A DNA stretch of 64,000 bases from Mycolicibacterium septicum DSM 44393 (GTDB lineage Bacteria; Actinomycetota; Actinomycetes; Mycobacteriales; Mycobacteriaceae), in contig NZ_HG322953.1 of NCBI RefSeq assembly GCF_000455325.1, forward strand, positions 123,673 through 187,672, read 5' to 3'. The notes below the pieces were generated by a model. The model was not told the DNA's origin, did no database searches, and was given only the letters and a program-made list of their open reading frames with translations. The position numbers and the translations under genes are program-made. Of this stretch, positions 52,875 through 60,264 are shown in pieces. The stretch's first letter is position 1; each line of letters opens with the position of its first letter.

Positions 52875-53017
52875 GTGCGCGCACAGCGCGTAAACATCAT
52901 TTCCGCAGCTAAATGGCCATTTATGCGCCTGCTGTCGATGATGTACTCTCGGGTCACTACCGCAAACTGATAACGTAATTCTCGTTAAGCAGGCTGCTGA
53001 ACGGACAGGAGGTCGGC
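52875..53017. promoter_or_regulatory. Terminator-like and operator-like repeats before the Mce-associated genes
   Basis: GCGCGTAAA (52886-52894) can pair with TTTATGCGC (52919-52927). Within that stretch TAAATGGCCATTTA (52910-52923) is a perfect 14-bp palindrome. TAACG (52971-52975) and CGTTA (52983-52987) flank TAATTCT, giving an ATTCTC half-site upstream of the next gene (site 12). Confidence 0.4.
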
Positions 53018-53923
53018 ATGCCGTCCCGCAAGCCTTCGTCGCCGGTACTCGATACTAGCGAAGATGACGCGTCACCGAGCGACGCACTGAAGTTGGCCGA
53101 ACAGGCCGAAGCCGAGGCCGCAGAGGCCGAAGCCGTGGCTGCCGCCGCGCGGGCACGTGCTCGCGCCATCCGGCTGCGTAACGAGGCTGCGGCCGACAAG
53201 GACGACGTGGACGCGACCGCGGCGGATGACGTCGCCGACGAAGACGAAGCGCCGTCAACCGAGCCTGCCGACGACACCGATACCCCTGAGGTCACCGATA
53301 CCACCGGCGTCGATGCCGAGTCAGAGGCCGTCGAAGCCGAACCGCTCGAAGAAGCCGAAGAATCAGGGCCGGAGGCCGAAGCCGAAGCCGAGGTCGGCGC
53401 GAGCAAGTCGTCGCGCCTGCCGCGGGTGCGGGTTTCGCGTCTGTTCTGGAAGGTCCTGGCGAGCTGCCTGACACTCATCGTCATCGCCGCGTTGCTCGGC
53501 GTCAGCGGCTGGATGATCTGGCACCACCGGCAGGCCGAGCATCGCCAGCAGTTGGCGGCCGAGTACACCGCGGCGGCCCGCCAAACCGTCGTGACCCTCA
53601 TGTCCCTGGACTTCAACCACGCCCAAGATGCCGTCAAGAACATCCTCGACAACTCGACGGGCGAGTTCCGGGAGGACTTCGAGGCGCAGTCGAAGGACTT
53701 CGTCAAGCTGGCCCAGGACGCGAAGGTCGTGACCGAGGCGAACGTGACCGCCGCCGCCGTCGACACCATGAGCGACAACAACGCTGTCGTCCTGGTCGCC
53801 GTCAACACCCAGGTCACCAACACCACTGGTGCCAACAAGCAACCGCGTCCATGGCGGGTGGCCGTCGACATGGTCCGCGAAGGTGACCAGATCAAGCTGT
53901 CGAAAGTCGAGTTCGTGCCGTGA
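53018..53923 (+). CDS. Mce-associated membrane protein
   Basis: Protein of 301 aa. An Ala/Glu-rich, probably coiled or disordered acidic region covers about residues 20-128. One membrane helix follows (VLASCLTLIVIAALLGVSGWMIW), then an external domain like the Mam/Omam proteins (RQTVVTLMSLDFNHAQDAVKNIL and the STGEF motif). Such proteins stabilise Mce importers. ATG follows AGGAGGTCGGC. Overlaps the next gene by GTGA. It is separated from the mce operon by 12 kb, which is the orphan type known from OmamA. Confidence 0.88.
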   Translation: MPSRKPSSPVLDTSEDDASPSDALKLAEQAEAEAAEAEAVAAAARARARAIRLRNEAAADKDDVDATAADDVADEDEAPSTEPADDTDTPEVTDTTGVDAESEAVEAEPLEEAEESGPEAEAEAEVGASKSSRLPRVRVSRLFWKVLASCLTLIVIAALLGVSGWMIWHHRQAEHRQQLAAEYTAAARQTVVTLMSLDFNHAQDAVKNILDNSTGEFREDFEAQSKDFVKLAQDAKVVTEANVTAAAVDTMSDNNAVVLVAVNTQVTNTTGANKQPRPWRVAVDMVREGDQIKLSKVEFVP

Positions 53924-54579
53924 CCCTGGACCAGGACATCAAAGAGACCGAGAAAGATACCGAGACGACCGTCGAGCCGGAAGACACCGCAGAAGCCGTC
54001 GAGGAGCAGGCCGCAACCGAGGCTGATCCGGCCGACGGCGACAGCGACAGCGACGCGGCTGCCGCTGAGCCGGCCCGCGGGTGGCGGCAGACGCTGACCA
54101 GGCTGTGGTTCCCGCTGGCTCTGGTGGTGGCGCTGATCGCGTCGGCGGCGCTGGCCGGGTGGCTGTACTTCGCGCAGTTCCGCGTCGACCAGCAGACCGG
54201 TGAGGCGGCGTCGGCGACGGTGCTCAAGGCAGCCGGCGAAGGCACCACGGCCCTGCTGACCTACGCGCCGGACAGTCTCGACCGAGATTTCTCCGCCGCC
54301 AAGTCGCACCTGACCGGAGACTTCCTGTCGTACTACACCCAGTTCACGCAGGAGATCGTCGCCCCGGCTGCCAAGCAGAAGTCGGTCAAGACCACTGCAG
54401 CAGTCGTACGCTCTGCCGTCTCGGAGATCCATCCGGATTCAGCGGTGGTGCTGGTGTTCGTCAACCAGGCCACCACCAGCGCCGAGAACCCGAACGGGAG
54501 CTTCGCGGCGAGCGCGGTCAAGGTGGGGATGAAGAAGCTCGACGGCAATTGGTTGATCTCGTCGTTCGACCCGGTGTAG
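53920..54579 (+). CDS. Mce-associated membrane protein
   Basis: Protein of 219 aa and partner of the preceding gene. An acidic N-terminus of about 55 residues, one membrane helix (LVVALIASAALAGWLYFAQF), and an external NTF2-like Mam domain. GTG start overlaps the upstream stop (GTGA), so the two are coupled. Two-gene Mam/Omam pairs are common in mycobacteria. It may act with the mce operon at 31390 or with other Mce complexes. Confidence 0.88.
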   Translation: MTLDQDIKETEKDTETTVEPEDTAEAVEEQAATEADPADGDSDSDAAAAEPARGWRQTLTRLWFPLALVVALIASAALAGWLYFAQFRVDQQTGEAASATVLKAAGEGTTALLTYAPDSLDRDFSAAKSHLTGDFLSYYTQFTQEIVAPAAKQKSVKTTAAVVRSAVSEIHPDSAVVLVFVNQATTSAENPNGSFAASAVKVGMKKLDGNWLISSFDPV

Positions 54580-54601
54580 CAGCGCCTTCAGCCGAACGGC
54601 G

Positions 54602-54718
54602 TCAGTCCTGAGCGTGCCGTTCGTACGCCCACCGCTCCAGCCATGTCTGGAGTTCGTGTACCGCCAATGCGGTGACCAGTGCGCTCATCACGACGAGGCA
54701 GAGCAGTAGAGCACTCAT
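54602..54718 (-). CDS. Small membrane peptide, 38 aa, coupled to SARP gene
   Basis: Short gene missed by length filters. Peptide begins MSALLLCLVVMSALVTALAV, a membrane helix, followed by a hydrophilic tail ending in HAQD. The ATG at 54718 overlaps the TGA of the SARP gene (ATGA), which argues for translation. No family recognised. It may be a membrane regulator or a small sensor linked to the SARP protein. Confidence 0.5.
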   Translation of the reverse strand: MSALLLCLVVMSALVTALAVHELQTWLERWAYERHAQD

Positions 54719-55299
54719 GGCAGGCACCCCGCGTTGTCGTTGTGGTGCCGGCCCCCGAGCGAGCCGGGACGGTGCGGTGCGCCAGGGCCTGCGTAGTGCG
54801 TTACCTGCCTCGGCGCGCTTTCGGGAATGTCCAGGACGGACCGCTTGACGGCCCGGCAGCGGTCGCGCTCAGCGACACACCAGGAGTCGGACCAGCCTTC
54901 GAGCAGGTCGCCGCTCCGAACCAGCCGGTGCAGGGCGGGATGGGTGAGCGCGGGTACGGATCGGCCGTCGATCACCGCCATGGCTTCGTGCTGTGCGAGC
55001 GCCTCGTGCCAGTCGACCTTCACCTCGGGCGCCAGGCTGACGTACTGGTGTCGCACGACCAGCAGGGTGTCGGCGCCCAGTGGTCGCAGTCGCCACAGCG
55101 CGGATCGCAGCGAGGACACCGCCTTGTGCGGCGGGCTGCCCGGCCACAGCAGGTCGCAGACCCAGCTGCGGTGCAGCTCGCGGCGCTTCACCGCGGCCAA
55201 TGCCACCAACCGGCGGCATGACGGCGGTAGCACCACCGGCTCCGTGTCGCGGTAGACGGCGAACTCGCCGAGGAGGTTCAGCGTGAATTGCTTGGACAC
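54715..55299 (-). CDS. SARP-type DNA-binding protein, short form
   Basis: Protein of 194 aa resembling the OmpR-like winged-helix DNA-binding domain of SARP/AfsR activators: LLGEFAVYRDTEPVVLPPSCRRLVALAAV, SLRSALWRLRPLG, then a short helical stretch. The bacterial transcription activation domain appears truncated, and the C-terminus (HRPGSLGGRHHNDNAG) is unlike the family. GTG start at 55299. It could be a reduced regulator or a degraded gene. Confidence 0.75.
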   Translation of the reverse strand: MSKQFTLNLLGEFAVYRDTEPVVLPPSCRRLVALAAVKRRELHRSWVCDLLWPGSPPHKAVSSLRSALWRLRPLGADTLLVVRHQYVSLAPEVKVDWHEALAQHEAMAVIDGRSVPALTHPALHRLVRSGDLLEGWSDSWCVAERDRCRAVKRSVLDIPESAPRQVTHYAGPGAPHRPGSLGGRHHNDNAGCLP

Positions 55300-55336
55300 A
55301 CGCTCATCCTCGAGCCTGGCTGCGACCCTGACATCA

Positions 55337-55348
55337 GTAGTGCACTAC
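55337..55348. promoter_or_regulatory. 12-bp palindrome between SARP and LtrA-like genes
   Basis: GTAGTGCACTAC is a perfect palindrome in the 155-base divergent region. It may be an operator; no other copy noticed. Confidence 0.35.
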
Positions 55349-55454
55349 CTGTATTTGGCGCACATTTCTTCCACCACGCCGTAGGCAATCCGTGGTCCGG
55401 CGCCCCGATGCGATGGAATTGCGGTGAAATCTGGCGACGAAGGGACATATCAGT

Positions 55455-56723
55455 GTGAACGAGGACAGACCGAGTCCGGTTCAAACGCACCGGTTGAGCC
55501 GGATGGCCGGACGTGACCCGCACGAGCAGCACCGGGTCGCGACCCCGCTGGAATTGCTGTTCGACCTGACCTTTGTGATCGCCTTCGGGGTGGCGGCCGC
55601 GCAATTCGCGCATCTGATGGCCGAGGGTCACGTGTCGGCCGGGCTGGCGGGTTTCGGGTTCGCCGCGTTCGCGATCTGGTGGGCGTGGATGAACTTCACC
55701 TGGTTCGCGTCCGCCTACGACACCGACGACTGGATCTACCGGGTGATGACGATGCTGCAGATGGTCGGCGTCATCATCCTCGCGCTGGGCATTCCCCCGG
55801 TCTTCGCCTCGATCGAACACGGCGGGCACGTCGACAACGTGGTGATGGTGGCCGGCTATGTGGTGATGCGAATCGCGTTGGTGGGGCAGTGGTTGCGCGC
55901 TGCAGTGCAGGATCCGCCGCGTCGGCGGGCTTGTCTGACCTATGCGTCCGCGGTTGTGGTCGCCCAGATCGGATGGGTGGCGCAGATCTTCGTATCGACC
56001 TCGCTGACGGTCTTCTTCGTCACCGCCCTGGTGCTGATGGTCGTGGAGATCAGCGGACCGATCCTGGCCGAGCGGCTGATGGGTGGCACCCCGTGGCACG
56101 CCCACCATGTCGCCGAGCGCTACGGCCTGCTCGCGATCATCGCGTTGGGCGAAGGTGTGGTCGGCACGGTGGCGTCCCTGACCGCGGCGGTGGGGGAGCA
56201 CGGCTGGACCACCGACGCCATCCTGCTCGTCGCCTCCGGAATCGGGCTCACCTTCGGGATGTGGTGGGTGTACTTCCTGGTGCCGGCCGGTGCATTGCTG
56301 CATGCCCAGCGCAGGCTCTCGTTCTGGTACGGATATCTGCACCTGGCGGTGTACGCGGCGATCGTGGCCACCGGCGCCGGATTACACGTGGCGGCCTATT
56401 ACGTCGACGGTCAATCGAAACTGAATTCCGTCGACACCGTGCTGGCGGTGGCGATTCCGGTGGGCATCTACCTGGTGGCGATGTTCGTCATCTACTCACT
56501 TCTGGTCGGCGATTTCGATCTGATGCACGCACTGTTGCTGGTGCTGGCCGCGGCGGTGCTCGTGGCCGCGGTGGCGCTGGCGGCGGCCGGGACGTCGATG
56601 GCGGTGTGTCTTCTGGTCGTGACCGCGGCCCCGGTGGTGGTGGTCGTCGGGTTCGAGGCGGTCGGGCACCGGCACGCCGCCGAGATCGTCGGTCGACGTC
56701 TGGACGTTCACCGCCCGGGGTGA
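55455..56723 (+). CDS. LtrA-family (low-temperature-requirement A-like) membrane protein
   Basis: Membrane protein of 422 aa, about eleven helices. The family signature ATPLELLFDLTFVIAFGVAAAQF is near residue 28, and YGLLAIIALGEGVVGTV follows later. GTG start at 55455. The function of LtrA proteins is not settled. It converges with the MFS gene, and the two coding regions overlap by 16 bases at their ends. Confidence 0.93.
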   Translation: MNEDRPSPVQTHRLSRMAGRDPHEQHRVATPLELLFDLTFVIAFGVAAAQFAHLMAEGHVSAGLAGFGFAAFAIWWAWMNFTWFASAYDTDDWIYRVMTMLQMVGVIILALGIPPVFASIEHGGHVDNVVMVAGYVVMRIALVGQWLRAAVQDPPRRRACLTYASAVVVAQIGWVAQIFVSTSLTVFFVTALVLMVVEISGPILAERLMGGTPWHAHHVAERYGLLAIIALGEGVVGTVASLTAAVGEHGWTTDAILLVASGIGLTFGMWWVYFLVPAGALLHAQRRLSFWYGYLHLAVYAAIVATGAGLHVAAYYVDGQSKLNSVDTVLAVAIPVGIYLVAMFVIYSLLVGDFDLMHALLLVLAAAVLVAAVALAAAGTSMAVCLLVVTAAPVVVVVGFEAVGHRHAAEIVGRRLDVHRPG

Positions 56724-57976
56724 GTTTCGAAGCTCTCCAACAGCATTCGTTCCTGTTCGGCCGCCAGCAGCCGGCGGGTCTTGCTGCGGGTGATCAGGAT
56801 TCCGATCGTGGCCAGGATCCACGCCACGTACTGCACTGACCACGCCAGGCGGAACGACGCGAACGAATAGCTGTCGGCGCCGGACAGGATCAGGCCCATG
56901 GCCTGCATCACCAGCAGTGCGGCCAGGAAGCCACCCATGTTCACCATGCCCTGGGCGGTGCCGAGAGTGTGGCTCGGGTTGAAGGTGCGCGCGAAGTCGA
57001 AGCCGACCATCGAACCGGGACCGCCGACCGAGATGACGACGATGAGTACCACCAACAACCACACCGGCGCCGGTCCGGGGAGGGCCAGCACCACGGTCCA
57101 CACCACGGCGTTACTGGCGATGATCCACAGCACAAGACGCGACCTACGGTGCGGATGGCGGCCCGTGAACACGCCGATCATGATTCCGGCCGTGATGGCG
57201 GCCACCACCGAGACGGTCAGCAGGGACCCCGCGGCCGTCTCCGAAAGTCCCTGCGCCACGGTCAGATAAGGCACACCCCACATCAGTGCGAACACCGTGA
57301 CCGAGAACTGGGTGCCCATATGGGTGAAGAATCCGAGCCTGGTGCCTGGCCGCAGCCAGACGGTCTTGATACGAGACAGCGTGGTGTGCAGGGAGATCGG
57401 CTCGGACGTCTTCGCCGAACCGTGTGGGGTGTTGCGGATCAGGGCCAGTGCCAACACGATCACGACGAGTCCGAACGCGGCGACCGACAGATATGCCGGT
57501 GTCCACCCTGAGCCGGTGAGGATCGCGAGGAACGGGACCGCGGACAGGACCTGACCGAGCTGGCCGCAGATTCCGGTCAACTGGGCCACCAACGGGACGC
57601 GAGCCGGCTCGAACCAGTACGGCACCAGGCGGAGAACCGAGATGAAGGTCAGGGCGTCGCCCAGGCCGACGATCGCCCGCGCGCCGATCGCCGCGGGCAG
57701 CGACTCGCTCAGTGCGAGGACGAGCTGGCCTGCGGTCATCAGCGCGGCACCGCAGACGATGAGCACACGGGAACCGAAGCGGTCCAACAGCAATCCGGCG
57801 GGAATCTGAGCCGCGGCGTACACGACCACCTGCAGCACGACGAACGTGGACAGCACACCCGGGCTCGCGGCAAATCTGTCCGCGGCCTGGAGACCCGAGA
57901 CGCCGAGGGTTGTGCGGTCGAGGACGGCGATGATGTAGGCGAGTAGTCCGGTGGCCCAAACGATCCAGGGACGCAC
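56708..57976 (-). CDS. Major facilitator superfamily transporter
   Basis: MFS transporter of about 422 aa with 12 hydrophobic helices. The first helix is WIVWATGLLAYIIAVLDRTTLGVSG and the loop 2-3 signature reads GLLLDRFGSR. GTG at 57976 follows GAAAGG; the longer frame runs through an intergenic region and into the divergent MerR gene, so it is rejected. The substrate is unknown. The MerR regulator upstream may control it. Confidence 0.92.
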   Translation of the reverse strand: MRPWIVWATGLLAYIIAVLDRTTLGVSGLQAADRFAASPGVLSTFVVLQVVVYAAAQIPAGLLLDRFGSRVLIVCGAALMTAGQLVLALSESLPAAIGARAIVGLGDALTFISVLRLVPYWFEPARVPLVAQLTGICGQLGQVLSAVPFLAILTGSGWTPAYLSVAAFGLVVIVLALALIRNTPHGSAKTSEPISLHTTLSRIKTVWLRPGTRLGFFTHMGTQFSVTVFALMWGVPYLTVAQGLSETAAGSLLTVSVVAAITAGIMIGVFTGRHPHRRSRLVLWIIASNAVVWTVVLALPGPAPVWLLVVLIVVISVGGPGSMVGFDFARTFNPSHTLGTAQGMVNMGGFLAALLVMQAMGLILSGADSYSFASFRLAWSVQYVAWILATIGILITRSKTRRLLAAEQERMLLESFETHPGR

Positions 57977-58294
57977 GCGGGCACCTTTCGCCAAATGTGT
58001 TTCTCGGGGCAGACGTACATGCTCTCGCACCGCGGGCGCCGAAGCGAACGGACTTCTTTGTGCCGGCTGTGAATTTGGTCGCCGTGCCGGCTTTCCCCCG
58101 ATTCGCGGAGTTGGCTGAAAATGCAGCTTCGCGTAAGTCTTGTGACCAGTGTTGCGACATATGTGCTGATAATCGGCATGCTTGCGGAGTCCGGCGATGA
58201 TCGATTCATCCAGGCGCAAATTCGCTCGCGGTATTAATCGGAGGGTAGGGTGTCGGCATGAATCGCTGTTCAAACCGACGCGGAGGACGTCGGC
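57977..58294. promoter_or_regulatory. Divergent region between MFS and MerR genes
   Basis: 318 bases without a gene. TAGGGT near 58245 is a possible -10 for the MerR side. GGAGG (58282-58286) sets the TTG start of the MerR gene. I saw no clear MerR dyad. Confidence 0.35.
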
Positions 58295-58909
58295 TTGGTT
58301 GAGTACCGTTTGGAAGACCTGGCGCGCATTTCCGGCGTCAGCGCTCGCAATATCCGCGCTTATCGTGAGCGCGGCCTCTTGGATTCGCCGCGGCGCGTCG
58401 GGCGCTCGGCGTACTACGACGAGCGACACCTGGCTCAATTGACGGCGATCAGCCAGCTACTCGCCAAGGGTTTCAACTCTGCGCACATCGCCGAGTTCTT
58501 CGCCGGCTTGCGCAGCGGCAAGGACCTGCCCGACACCTTGGGCATCCAGAGCTCGGGCTGGAGCCGGCCGAAAGTGCTGACCCTGAACGTGGATCCGGCC
58601 GATGACGACGTCCGCACACTCGTGGAGTTCGGGTTGGTGCGCATCGCCGAAGGGTCCGTGGAGGTGACCGACCCCGCGTTGGTCACGTTCCTCAGCGGTG
58701 CCGAGGATCAGCGGCTGTGCGTCCGGACCATGGCCGAGCTCGCCCGGTCGACCGACACGGCAATCGATCGGCTGGCCGAATCGACCGCCGCCGCAGTCGC
58801 CGAACATGAAGGCGCGCCCTCCGACGACCGTCTGCGTGAGCTGACCCGGGCCGTTGTGTCGGCGGGGGTGGACCGGGCCCTGCGGGCGGGGTTGACCCCG
58901 GCCGATTGA
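58295..58909 (+). CDS. MerR-family transcriptional regulator
   Basis: MerR regulator of 204 aa. The winged-helix N-terminus is YRLEDLARISGVSARNIRAYRERGLLDSPRRVGRSAYYDERHL, with the usual ARISGVS...RNIRAYRERGLL spacing. The C-terminal effector domain is helical, with one Cys (QRLCVRT), so a Cys-based metal site is unlikely. TTG start after GGAGG at eight bases. Divergent from the MFS gene. Converts neither neighbour clearly; a small-molecule sensor is probable. Confidence 0.92.
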   Translation: MVEYRLEDLARISGVSARNIRAYRERGLLDSPRRVGRSAYYDERHLAQLTAISQLLAKGFNSAHIAEFFAGLRSGKDLPDTLGIQSSGWSRPKVLTLNVDPADDDVRTLVEFGLVRIAEGSVEVTDPALVTFLSGAEDQRLCVRTMAELARSTDTAIDRLAESTAAAVAEHEGAPSDDRLRELTRAVVSAGVDRALRAGLTPAD

Positions 58910-58983
58910 GCCCTGCTCGAGCGCCGAACGGTGCGGATGTGAATCTGGATATGTCTGTGACCAGTGGCGTTGAAGTGAATATT

Positions 58984-59015
58984 GAGGTACGTGTCGTAAT
59001 CTGAGGCACGTGTCG
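58984..59015 (+). promoter_or_regulatory. Leaderless promoter between direct repeats
   Basis: GAGGTACGTGTCG (58984-58996) and GAGGCACGTGTCG (59003-59015) are direct repeats 19 bases apart. They flank the -10 TAATCT (58997-59002). The GTG at 59010 is seven bases after the -10, so the message is probably leaderless. Confidence 0.5.
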
Positions 59016-59744
59016 ATATCCCGACGCGAACTGCTCAAATACGCGGCCGCTGCACCCGCTCTGATCGGACTGGGTACGGGCCTGGCATCCGTCGGCGCCG
59101 GTGTGACCGCGTCACCGGCCGGGGCCGCACCGCTCGGCGTGCTGCTCGATTACGCCGCCGGTGTCATCCCTGCTGCTGATATCCGCACGTCAGGTGCCAT
59201 CGGGGCAATTCGCTACGTCTCGGACCGCCGGCCCGGAGGTGCTTGGATGCTCGGTAAGCCGATTCAGTTGCCCGAAACCCGTGATCTGTACCAGAACGGC
59301 CTGAAGATCGTTTCCTGCTATCAGTACGGCAAGGAGCACACCGCCGACTGGCTGGGCGGGCAGAACGCCGGGATTCAGCACGCCAAGCGCGGCTGGCAAT
59401 TGCACTCATCGGCGGGCGGTTCGGTGGGCGCCCCGATCTATGCGTCGATCGACGACGATCCGAGCTTCGAGCAGTACAAACAGCAGGTGGCGCCGTATCT
59501 GCGCGGCTGGGAGGCCGTTCTCGGGCATCAACGGGTCGGTGTGTACGCCAACTCCAAGACGATCGAATGGGCTGTGCAGGACGGGCTCGGCTCGTACTTC
59601 TGGCAGCACAACTGGGGCTCGCCGGGGCGGGTCGCCCATCCCGCGGCACACCTTCATCAGGTCGAGATCGACCAGCGCAATGTCGGTGGTATCGGGGTGG
59701 ACGTCAACCACATCCTCAAGCCTCGATTCGGCCAGTGGGACTGA
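59010..59744 (+). CDS. Rv2525c-like Tat-exported protein, DUF1906 glycoside-hydrolase-like
   Basis: Protein of 244 aa. The N-terminus SRRELLKYAAAAPAL has the twin-arginine motif, with cleavage near AGAAPL. The mature part has the DUF1906 (glycoside-hydrolase-like, TIM-barrel) pattern: LLDYAAGVIPA, AIRYVSDRRPGG, YQYGKEHTADW, IYASIDDDPSF, VGVYANS and a late VEIDQRNVGG, with acidic residues at the expected active-site strands. Its M. tuberculosis counterpart Rv2525c sits beside fas, as here. It may act on the cell envelope. Confidence 0.93.
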   Translation: MSISRRELLKYAAAAPALIGLGTGLASVGAGVTASPAGAAPLGVLLDYAAGVIPAADIRTSGAIGAIRYVSDRRPGGAWMLGKPIQLPETRDLYQNGLKIVSCYQYGKEHTADWLGGQNAGIQHAKRGWQLHSSAGGSVGAPIYASIDDDPSFEQYKQQVAPYLRGWEAVLGHQRVGVYANSKTIEWAVQDGLGSYFWQHNWGSPGRVAHPAAHLHQVEIDQRNVGGIGVDVNHILKPRFGQWD

Positions 59745-60264
59745 ATAGTTACCGACGAGTAAGATATTCCAGCAAACTTTTCGCTCGGACGCGCCGGATT
59801 CGCTAGACAGAATCGGCCTGATTGTCTGCTGGATCGCGGCCACTTCGAGGCCTCCGATGTGGCGGAAAATTTAGATAACGATTCGATAACAATACTGCCT
59901 TGATCTGCGCAGTTATGGCTACTCGACCGTAACCACCTGCCAGCAGGACGTTTGTCCCGAATGGCTTTGGCCGCCGGTCGGTGGCGCGTTACGTTACCGG
60001 CGGTTACCCATGCGTAGAACTCGCCAGTAACCAATCTGGGCGGAAAAAGCCCGTCTGCTCTTATGACACTCTTAGTACGGCGGGAATGTGAGTGACACCG
60101 TCCGGAGAGCTCCGGCGGCCTGCGTTCCAGCCTGATTCGACGCTGAATCGCCGTTGGCCTGTCGCCCGGGCAGCCACACCGCCCCAGACATGCAGACAGA
60201 TACCTAACACCGCACGCGACAGCCACACGCGACAACACCAGAGCAGCACGAGGAGATAGCGCCA
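59745..60264 (+). promoter_or_regulatory. fas promoter region, 520 bases
   Basis: No gene seen. It contains several GTTACC/GGTAAC-type half-sites: GTAACC at 59929, GTTACC at 59993, GGTTACC at 60002 and GTAACC at 60027. Also seen are GATAAC direct repeats at about 59874 and 59884. In M. tuberculosis the fas promoter is bound by FasR at inverted repeats; I infer this cluster could be that site, but I did not confirm it. AGGAG at 60251 is the ribosome-binding site. Confidence 0.45.

Noticed and set aside
57977..58438. 154-residue N-terminal extension of the MFS transporter
   Set aside because: It runs through the divergent promoter and into the MerR gene; the first membrane helix starts right after GTG 57976.
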